Below, one piece after another: positions 53,155-58,992 of a DNA stretch of 58,992 bases. Under the pieces are notes generated by a model, which saw only the letters and a list, made by a program, of their open reading frames with translations, had not been told where the DNA came from and ran no database searches. The translations under genes were made by a program, and so were the position numbers. This DNA comes from Pseudomonas fulva NBRC 16637 = DSM 17717 (GTDB lineage: Bacteria; Pseudomonadota; Gammaproteobacteria; Pseudomonadales; Pseudomonadaceae), in the NCBI RefSeq assembly GCF_000730565.1, contig NZ_BBIQ01000026.1, positions 1 through 58,992 on the forward strand. Reading direction: 5' to 3'. Position 1 is the first letter of the stretch. Every line of letters begins with the position of its first letter.

Positions 53155-53856
53155 GTGGGTGGCTCACGCAGTTTTTGGGTTACGGGCGCAACGGATGGGC
53201 TGGGCTTGGCACTGGTCCGCAATCTTTTAGCTAATGGGCAGCGGGTCGCCGCCAGTGCAGGTGCAAGCGAGGAACTCGATCGCTTGTGCTTGCACCATGG
53301 CGATCGCTTGCTGCGGCTTCCAGGCCAATTACATCAGCAGCCCGATGCTGACGAGGCAGGCCGCATGATCGGCGACGCCTGGGGCTCATTGGATGGCTTG
53401 ATCCTGAATGCCGCCACCTGTGATTACTTGCTCCCTGGTACCTCGGACAGCGAGTTGTTCGAGCATCTGATCACCACCAACCTTCAGGCGGCACAGCACT
53501 GCCTCGAGTACGCCACGCCCTTGCTGGCCAAGGGCGATACGCCCCAGATAATGGCGGTTTTCAGCCGCTACTCCGCCACGCAGCTCTACGCGCCGACGCA
53601 GTTTCCTGCCGGCTGGAACAACGCCGTGCAGTGGGTAAGGGAGCAGCGTTCATCGTTGCTCGCCAACGGCATAGCGCTGACAGTGGTAGCGCCGCAGTCC
53701 CTGAAAAACCCTGTGACGGCTGCCAGCGCGGTGCCTGAAGACTGGACCGCCGACACAGCGGCGCTGGAGCTTCTGGCGCGCTTGCCTGCACGTGAGCCTG
53801 AGCTGGTGCTCGAGACGCTGAACCCGTCGAATCTCTGGCCGCTGCCGCAGCACTAG
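53155..53856 (+). CDS. SDR-like protein lacking the YXXXK motif
   Basis: A 233-residue protein with a short-chain dehydrogenase N-terminus (WVTGATDGLGLALVRNLL) and the NAA strand (LILNAATCDY). The catalytic YXXXK is absent: after SRYSATQLYAPTQFPAGWNN no Tyr-three-Lys pair follows. The start is GTG with GAGGG eight bases upstream. It lies 21 bases after phrB and is probably the last gene of the light operon. It may bind nucleotide without being a normal oxidoreductase. Confidence 0.8.
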   Translation: MGGSRSFWVTGATDGLGLALVRNLLANGQRVAASAGASEELDRLCLHHGDRLLRLPGQLHQQPDADEAGRMIGDAWGSLDGLILNAATCDYLLPGTSDSELFEHLITTNLQAAQHCLEYATPLLAKGDTPQIMAVFSRYSATQLYAPTQFPAGWNNAVQWVREQRSSLLANGIALTVVAPQSLKNPVTAASAVPEDWTADTAALELLARLPAREPELVLETLNPSNLWPLPQH

Positions 53857-53899
53857 CTGCGAGGCTCAACACACCGTGCAGTCAAGCAGTGCAACGTGC

Positions 53900-54697
53900 T
53901 CAGGACGTGAAACGTTCCACGTCTTGAGAGGTATGCCACAGCACCGGAAGGATATCCATCAACGCGCGTGGATCGCCGCTGGTCCAGAACCGCGTTGGCC
54001 GAGCCGGGCCGGGTGCCAGCAGATCAGCACCCGCGAGCAGGCGTTCGAGTTGGCGCGCCACGGCTGCGCCCGTATCGATGACGGCCACGTGGGAGGGCAC
54101 CGTTTCAGCCAGCAAGGGTTTCAAGAACGGATAATGCGTGCAGCCCAGTATCAAGGTATCGCAGCCCGCCGCCAGAAGCGGTTCAACGTACCTGCCCAGC
54201 AACGTGCGTAACACCGGGCTGTTCAGGTCTCCCGTTTCGATCAGTTCGACAAGCCCGGGGCAAGGCTGGGTGATCACCTGCACGTTGCTGGCAAAGCGAT
54301 CGAGCAAGGCGGCGAACTTGGCACTTTGCAAGGTTCCGGTCGTGGCCAGCACGCCGACTATCCCTGAACGGGTGGCCGCTGCGGCAGGCTTGACCGCCGG
54401 CTCCATGCCCACGATCAGCCAGTGAGGATAGTGCGCGCGCAGATCAGCCACCGCAGCCACGGTAGCCGTGTTGCAGGCCAGTACCATGGCCTTGGCGCCT
54501 TGTTGATGCAAGAAGGCGGCGATGTGGCGGCAGCGTTCACGAATGTAGTCCGGGGACTTTTCCCCGTACGGCACATGGCCACAATCCGCGAGGTAGTGGA
54601 GCGTTTCGTTGGGCAAGCGTTGACGAATCTCGGCAAGCACTGACAGCCCCCCCACCCCGGAGTCCATCACCCCGACCGGCCCCTCGCGCTCAGCCAT
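53900..54697 (-). CDS. murI: Glutamate racemase
   Basis: A 265-residue cofactor-independent racemase that supplies D-glutamate for peptidoglycan. Catalytic cysteines are in VLACNTATVAAV and LILGCTHYPFLKPLL, and VMDSGVGGLSVLAEI is the conserved N-terminus. The ATG at 54697 overlaps the moeB end by eight bases. It is the last gene of the hemA operon. A stem around its stop codon (53899-53909 with 53918-53928, one wobble) may serve as end signal for the facing SDR gene. Confidence 0.95.
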   Translation of the reverse strand: MAEREGPVGVMDSGVGGLSVLAEIRQRLPNETLHYLADCGHVPYGEKSPDYIRERCRHIAAFLHQQGAKAMVLACNTATVAAVADLRAHYPHWLIVGMEPAVKPAAAATRSGIVGVLATTGTLQSAKFAALLDRFASNVQVITQPCPGLVELIETGDLNSPVLRTLLGRYVEPLLAAGCDTLILGCTHYPFLKPLLAETVPSHVAVIDTGAAVARQLERLLAGADLLAPGPARPTRFWTSGDPRALMDILPVLWHTSQDVERFTS

Positions 54698-55445
54698 CGC
54701 GCTCGCCACACACCGCGCAGCCAGGGTCGCGTTTGACCCGCAACTCACGGATGCGCGTGCCCAAGGCGTCGATCAGCAACAGTCGCCCTACCAAGGGTTC
54801 GCCAAAGCCGGCCAGCAGCTTCATGGCCTCCAGCGCCTGCAAGCTGCCCACCAGCCCCACCAAGGGGCCAATCACGCCAGCCTCGCTGCAGGTCAGCTCG
54901 GCCTCGCTGCCGTGGCCATACAGGCAGTGATAGCAGGGGCTGTAGTCCCGGCGCGGGTCGAACACCGACAGCTGGCCTTCCAGGCGTATTGCGGCGCCAC
55001 TGACCAAGGGCTTCGCGGCCGCCACGCAGGCCGCGTTGACCGCCTCACGTGTACCGAAGTTATCCGAGCAGTCCAGGACCAGGTCCACTGCCGATACGGC
55101 AGCGACCAGTGAGTCTTCATCCAGCGCCTGGCGGTGGGCGATCAGGTCGATTTCCGGGTTGATCGCCTGCAAACGTTGCAGGGCCGAGTCGACCTTGCTC
55201 ATGCCCACGCTGGCACTGTCATGGATGACCTGGCGCTGCAGGTTCGTCAGGTCGACCGTATCGAAATCCGCCAGGTGCAGCTCGCCAACGCCGGCAGCTG
55301 CCAGATACAGCGCCACAGGCGAGCCCAGGCCACCGAGTCCGACGATCAGGGCCTTGCTCTGCTTGAGGCGCAGCTGGCCGTCGATGTCGATCTGGGACAG
55401 CAATACCTGCCGACTGTAGCGCAGCAGCTCCTGGTCGCTCAGCAT
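54690..55445 (-). CDS. moeB: Molybdopterin-synthase adenylyltransferase MoeB
   Basis: A 251-residue HesA/MoeB/ThiF-family enzyme that adenylates the C-terminus of a sulfur carrier (MoaD type). Motifs: the ATP loop GLGGLGSPVALYLAAAG, the catalytic aspartate in LVLDCSDNFGTREAV, and zinc cysteines in SPCYHCLYG and DPGCAVCGE. No rhodanese domain is fused. It overlaps prmC by seven bases and murI by eight. A role in thiamine sulfur transfer (ThiF) cannot be excluded by sequence. Confidence 0.9.
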   Translation of the reverse strand: MLSDQELLRYSRQVLLSQIDIDGQLRLKQSKALIVGLGGLGSPVALYLAAAGVGELHLADFDTVDLTNLQRQVIHDSASVGMSKVDSALQRLQAINPEIDLIAHRQALDEDSLVAAVSAVDLVLDCSDNFGTREAVNAACVAAAKPLVSGAAIRLEGQLSVFDPRRDYSPCYHCLYGHGSEAELTCSEAGVIGPLVGLVGSLQALEAMKLLAGFGEPLVGRLLLIDALGTRIRELRVKRDPGCAVCGERDG

Positions 55446-56269
55446 GGCAAGCGCCCCAAGGTGATGCGCTGGTGACCGCCCAGGTCGATGCGGCTGCCCA
55501 CCTCGACAAAGGCGTTTTCCCGCAGCAGTGCCTGTACGGCATCAGCCTGGTCGTAACCATGCTCGAGCAGAAGCCAACCGCCAGGGTTGAGGTGGCTCGG
55601 CGCCTGGGCGGCGATGACACGCAGGTCGTCCAGACCGTCGACCCCGGCTACCAGCGCGCTGCTGGGCTCGAAGCGCACGTCACCGTCGACCAGATGCGGG
55701 TCTGAAGCCGCGATGTAGGGCGGGTTACTGACGATCAGGTCGAAGCGCTCGTCGGCAAGCCCCTCAAGCCAGTGGCTGACCTGGATGCGGACGTTGGCCA
55801 GGCCAAGCCGCTGGCGATTGCGCTCGGCCAACGCGGCGGCCTCGGGCACGCGATCCACCGCCGTTACCTGCCACGCCGGTCGCTCGCTGGCCAGGGCAAG
55901 GGCAATTGCACCGGTGCCCGTCCCCAGGTCGAGCACCCTGGCCGGCAGCGCAGGCTGCAACTCCAGTGCCGTCTCGACCAGCAGTTCGGTGTCCGGGCGC
56001 GGGATGAGCGTATGCGGGGCCACTTCCAGATCGATCTTCCAGAAGCCCTGCTGGCCCAGGATATAGGCCACAGGCTCCCCTTCCCTGCGCCGCTGCAGGT
56101 AGCCGGCGTAGGTCTGGGCAGCTTCGCTGCTGACGATGCGCTCTGGCCATGTGTGCAAATAACTGCGCGACTTGCCAAGCGCCGCCGCCAGCAGCAGCTC
56201 GGCATCCAGGCGCTCGGTAGGCGAATCGGGTAACTGCGCGTTGCGCAGCAGGCTGGCGATGATGGTCAT
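55439..56269 (-). CDS. prmC: Peptide chain release factor N5-glutamine methyltransferase PrmC
   Basis: A 276-residue SAM enzyme that methylates the glutamine of the GGQ motif in release factors. The SAM motif is VLDLGTGTGAIALAL and the catalytic motif is LIVSNPPYIAASDP (NPPY). Its start overlaps the prfA stop (TGATG), so substrate and enzyme genes are coupled. Usual length. Confidence 0.96.
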   Translation of the reverse strand: MTIIASLLRNAQLPDSPTERLDAELLLAAALGKSRSYLHTWPERIVSSEAAQTYAGYLQRRREGEPVAYILGQQGFWKIDLEVAPHTLIPRPDTELLVETALELQPALPARVLDLGTGTGAIALALASERPAWQVTAVDRVPEAAALAERNRQRLGLANVRIQVSHWLEGLADERFDLIVSNPPYIAASDPHLVDGDVRFEPSSALVAGVDGLDDLRVIAAQAPSHLNPGGWLLLEHGYDQADAVQALLRENAFVEVGSRIDLGGHQRITLGRLPC

Positions 56270-57351
56270 CAGTCCCCCAGAGCAGCCAGTTGGTCGGCCT
56301 GGTACTCGGCCAGCAGGGGCTCGATCACCGCATCGACCCCACCGGCGAGCACGTCGTCCAGCGAGTACAAGGTCAGATTGATGCGATGGTCCGTGACCCG
56401 ACCCTGTGGATAATTGTAGGTGCGGATGCGTTCGGAGCGATCCCCGGAGCCCACCAGCAGTTTGCGCTCACTGGCGATGGCGTTCTGAGCGGCGCTGGTC
56501 TGCATGTCGTTCAACTTCGCCGATAACCAGGACAAGGCGCGCGCACGGTTCTTGTGCTGGGAACGCTCTTCCTGGCATTCGACGACAATGCCTGTGGGCA
56601 AGTGCGTGATGCGGATGGCCGAGTCGGTCTTATTCACGTGCTGACCGCCCGCGCCGGACGCGCGGTAGGTGTCCACGCGCAAGTCGGCTGGGTTGATCTC
56701 GATGGCCGCTTGTTCATCCGGCTCCGGCAAAACCGCCACGGTGCAGGCCGAGGTGTGGATGCGGCCCTGGGATTCGGTTTCGGGGACGCGCTGTACACGG
56801 TGCGCGCCGGACTCGAACTTGAGCTTGCCGTACACGTTCTCGCCCTCGACGCGGGCGATGATTTCCTTGTACCCGCCGTGCTCGCCTTCGTTCTCGGAAA
56901 GGATCTCCAGCCGCCAGCCGCGCTTTTCCGCGTAGCGCGAATACATGCGAAACAGATCGCCCGAAAAGATCGCCGCTTCGTCGCCACCCGTTCCGGCGCG
57001 AATCTCGAGAAACACGTTGCGCCCGTCGTTGGGGTCCTTGGGCAGCAACATGCGCTGCAGTTGCGACTCCAACGCCACCAACTGGTCCTTGGCCTCACGC
57101 ACTTCCTCCACGGCCATTTCACGCATGTCCGGGTCGCTGTCCTTGAGCAGCGCCTGGGCGCTTTCAAGATCATCCTGGACCTTGCGCCATTGCTGATAGG
57201 CCGTGTGCACCGGCTCGACTTCGGCATATTCGCGGGAATAGGCGCGAAAACGTGTCTGGTCGGAAATGACCTCGGCATCACCGAGCAAGGCGGTGAGTTC
57301 TTCGAAGCGGTCCTGGAGAATGTCCAGTTTATTGAGCAGCGACGCTTTCAT
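56269..57351 (-). CDS. prfA: Peptide chain release factor 1
   Basis: A 360-residue factor that reads UAA and UAG stops and triggers peptide release. The GGQ motif is in ASGAGGQHVNKTDSAIRITHLPTG, and the codon-recognition PXT-type segment precedes it (VPETESQGRIHTS). Its ATG overlaps the hemA stop by four bases and its stop overlaps prmC, the enzyme that modifies it. Confidence 0.97.
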   Translation of the reverse strand: MKASLLNKLDILQDRFEELTALLGDAEVISDQTRFRAYSREYAEVEPVHTAYQQWRKVQDDLESAQALLKDSDPDMREMAVEEVREAKDQLVALESQLQRMLLPKDPNDGRNVFLEIRAGTGGDEAAIFSGDLFRMYSRYAEKRGWRLEILSENEGEHGGYKEIIARVEGENVYGKLKFESGAHRVQRVPETESQGRIHTSACTVAVLPEPDEQAAIEINPADLRVDTYRASGAGGQHVNKTDSAIRITHLPTGIVVECQEERSQHKNRARALSWLSAKLNDMQTSAAQNAIASERKLLVGSGDRSERIRTYNYPQGRVTDHRINLTLYSLDDVLAGGVDAVIEPLLAEYQADQLAALGD

Positions 57352-58625
57352 TGCAGGGATTTGTCCGTGGAGCCCTCGTCGAGGGCAAAGAGTTCCTGGG
57401 CCATGGCCAGCGCATCGAGGCGGCCCTCGGCCGAGAGCTTTTTCAGCTGCACGCTGGGCGCATGCAGGAGCTTGTTGGTCAGGCCGCGCGCCAATTGGGC
57501 CAATACGTCTTCAGGGTTGCCACCATTGGCCAGCAAGCGCTGGGCCTTTTGCAGTTCTTCATCACGCAGCCGCTCGCTTTGCTGGCGGTAGGCCCGGAGC
57601 ACATCGACAGCGGCCAGCTCTCGCAGGCGCACCATGAAATCCTCGGCCCCCACCGCCACCAGTTCTTCGGCGGCCTGGGCAGCGCCCTGGCGGCTCTTGA
57701 GGTTTTCGGCAACCACGTCATGCAGGTCGTCGACGGTATACAGGTACACATCGTCGAGCTCGCCCACTTCGGTCTCGATGTCGCGCGGGACGGCGATATC
57801 GACCATGAAGATGGGTTTGTGTCGGCGCTGCTTGAGGGCGCTTTCGACGGCGCCCTTGCCCAGAATCGGCAACTGGCTGGCGGTGGAGCTGATGACGATA
57901 TCGCTGTTGGCGAGTTCCTGGGGGATATCGGCGAGCAGCACGGCATGTGCGCCGAACTGTTCGGCCAGGGTGCTGGCGCGCTCGAGCGTACGGTTGGCCA
58001 CCACGATGCGGCGTACGCCCTGCTCGTGCAGGTGGCGAGCGACCAGGGTGATGGTCTCGCCGGCGCCGATCAGCAGTGCCTGGCTGCGGGCCAGGTCGCT
58101 GAAGATCTGTTTGGCCAGACTGACGGCCGCGAAAGCGACCGACACGGGGTTTTCGCCGATGGCGGTGTCGGTACGGACCTGTTTGGCGGCGCTGAACGTG
58201 GCCTGGAACAGGCGCCCGAGCAGCGGCCCGACGGTGCCGGCCTCGCGGGCAACGGCATAGGCGGATTTCATCTGGCCGAGGATCTGCGGTTCGCCGAGCA
58301 CCAGTGAGTCGAGGCCGGAGGCGACGCGCATCATGTGCCGGACGGCGTCGTGTTCTTCATGCACGTAGGCGCTGGCACGCAGTTCGTCGAGGCTGAGGCG
58401 GTGATAGTCGGCCAGCCACTGGAGCACGGCATCGGCCGACAGTTGGTCCTGCTCGATGTAGAGCTCGCTGCGGTTGCAGGTGGACAGGATCGCTGCCTCG
58501 CGACTGGTGGTGAGGCGGCAGAGCTGCTGCAGGGCGTCCACCAGCTGCTCCGGGGTAAACGCCACGCGCTCGCGTACGTCTACCGAGGCAGTCTTATGGT
58601 TGATACCAAGTGCAAGAAAGGCCAT
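57348..58625 (-). CDS. hemA: Glutamyl-tRNA reductase
   Basis: A 425-residue NADPH enzyme that reduces glutamyl-tRNA to glutamate-1-semialdehyde, the first committed step to heme. The catalytic cysteine is in ILSTCNRSELYI (about C50), and the conserved N-terminus is LALGINHKTASVDVRERVAF. The NADPH-binding region (LIGAGETITLVARHL) and the dimerisation helix follow. It leads hemA-prfA-prmC-moeB-murI. A predicted promoter lies 33 bases upstream. Confidence 0.97.
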   Translation of the reverse strand: MAFLALGINHKTASVDVRERVAFTPEQLVDALQQLCRLTTSREAAILSTCNRSELYIEQDQLSADAVLQWLADYHRLSLDELRASAYVHEEHDAVRHMMRVASGLDSLVLGEPQILGQMKSAYAVAREAGTVGPLLGRLFQATFSAAKQVRTDTAIGENPVSVAFAAVSLAKQIFSDLARSQALLIGAGETITLVARHLHEQGVRRIVVANRTLERASTLAEQFGAHAVLLADIPQELANSDIVISSTASQLPILGKGAVESALKQRRHKPIFMVDIAVPRDIETEVGELDDVYLYTVDDLHDVVAENLKSRQGAAQAAEELVAVGAEDFMVRLRELAAVDVLRAYRQQSERLRDEELQKAQRLLANGGNPEDVLAQLARGLTNKLLHAPSVQLKKLSAEGRLDALAMAQELFALDEGSTDKSLQ

Positions 58626-58657
58626 GCAAGATCGCTGGTTGTGACAGGAAGCCGATA

Positions 58658-58686
58658 ATTGTCCTCTTTCGCAGGTTGCAGGACAA
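58658..58686 (-). promoter_or_regulatory. Predicted hemA promoter
   Basis: On the minus strand, TTGTCC (58686-58681), 17 bases and GACAAT (58663-58658), with a start near 58651 and a 25-base leader. The two boxes are themselves inverted copies (TTGTCC/GGACAA), which makes the site nearly symmetric. Confidence 0.45.
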
Positions 58687-58974
58687 CCACCGTTCGCTAT
58701 CGAGGCGATAGTGTGGCGGGGTCGAGGTGATCTTGCCGATACGCTGTGGACTTCCGGCGCTGGCCTCCAAGGTTGTAGTTATTCAGCTATTACCCGCCCC
58801 TTGATGGGGTGCTCAAGGCGACAGTACGCGCGCCTGACTTGCACCGAGCTACAACTTCTTCACGTTCAAGGTCGCTATCGGGCCTTGCGCTGCGTACGTG
58901 CTTCCAACACAAACTCTCATGACTCTTGAGTTCAATACTGACTCCCCCTTACTCCATAGCGTTTAATCTTGCTT

Positions 58975-58992
58975 TTGATCTTGATCTTGATC
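58975..58992. repeat. Tandem TTGATC hexamers at the window edge
   Basis: Three exact TTGATC copies run into the right end of the window, after ATCTTGCTTT. The array is cut by the window, so its full copy number is unknown. Confidence 0.6.

Larger units (their letters stand above)
58626..58992. other. Non-coding stretch to the right edge
   Basis: This stretch has the hemA promoter at its left end, a CCCC-TTGAT-GGGG hairpin near 58797-58809, an inverted repeat GTTGTAG (58772-58778) with CTACAAC (58849-58855), and three tandem TTGATC at the edge. A 72-codon frame (58711-58929) lacks a ribosome site and looks non-coding. In relatives a TPR protein gene follows, which is not reached here. Confidence 0.4.

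Noticed and set aside
53908..53919. TGAAACGTTCCA, 10 of 12 matches to the FruR operator
   Set aside because: It lies inside the murI coding end and in a stem, with no promoter nearby.
58711..58929. 72-codon frame at the right edge
   Set aside because: It has no ribosome site, has an atypical composition and contains inverted repeats.
1..58992. tRNA, rRNA, CRISPR arrays, insertion sequences and attachment sites
   Set aside because: I scanned for clover-leaf ends, direct-repeat arrays and transposase motifs and found none.

Overview
The window is a GC-rich chromosomal segment of a fluorescent Pseudomonas, most like the Pseudomonas putida group. The evidence is the gene content and order: fruBKA/fruR, TatD, ampDE, nadC, trxB, cysZ, then pta, a DUF1302/DUF1329/acyl-CoA ligase block, hprA, rsmC, mqo, hpt, upp, uraA, hemH, a photolyase operon and hemA-prfA-prmC. 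As I remember it, this order matches P. putida KT2440 between about PP_0732 and PP_0795, in reverse. That is recall, not a search. Coding density is high. I found no tRNA, rRNA, CRISPR array, insertion sequence or prophage.

Left part (1-19 kb): the fructose phosphotransferase operon fruBKA on the minus strand faces fruR on the plus strand, with a FruR operator between them. A TatD nuclease follows fruR. Next come ampD-ampE (cell-wall recycling), a DUF1631 protein, nadC, trxB, cysZ, a TIGR02450 small protein, a soluble PAS chemoreceptor, a family 4 glycosyltransferase, glutathione peroxidase and a SlyD-type prolyl isomerase with a strong terminator.

Middle (19-41 kb): DUF3565 and pta; an OmpA-like lipoprotein; a response regulator with a helical-repeat tail plus a soluble histidine kinase; and a MalT-like LuxR regulator beside a DUF1302/DUF1329 outer-membrane pair and a medium-chain acyl-CoA ligase. 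After these come hprA, rsmC, a TMEM165/GDT1 manganese exporter behind a yybP-ykoY riboswitch, an M48 protease, an SRAP/YedK protein, small zinc-ribbon and DUF2007 proteins, an acyltransferase and several short hypothetical proteins.

Right part (41-59 kb): mqo with a long unexplained leader; hpt; the upp-uraA pyrimidine salvage operon, whose promoter looks suited to UTP-sensitive slippage; and hemH with a TIGR01777 protein. A light-response block follows: an FAD oxidoreductase, then DUF523/DUF1722, a LitR-type MerR regulator, photolyase and an SDR-like protein. Two intergenic sites match the PplR/LitR light operator. The window ends with the overlapping minus-strand operon hemA-prfA-prmC-moeB-murI.

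The most interesting non-coding signals are the two light operators (one possibly bidirectional, also serving hemH), the manganese riboswitch with interleaved downstream hairpins, the T7 start region of upp, and the 604-base region ahead of mqo.
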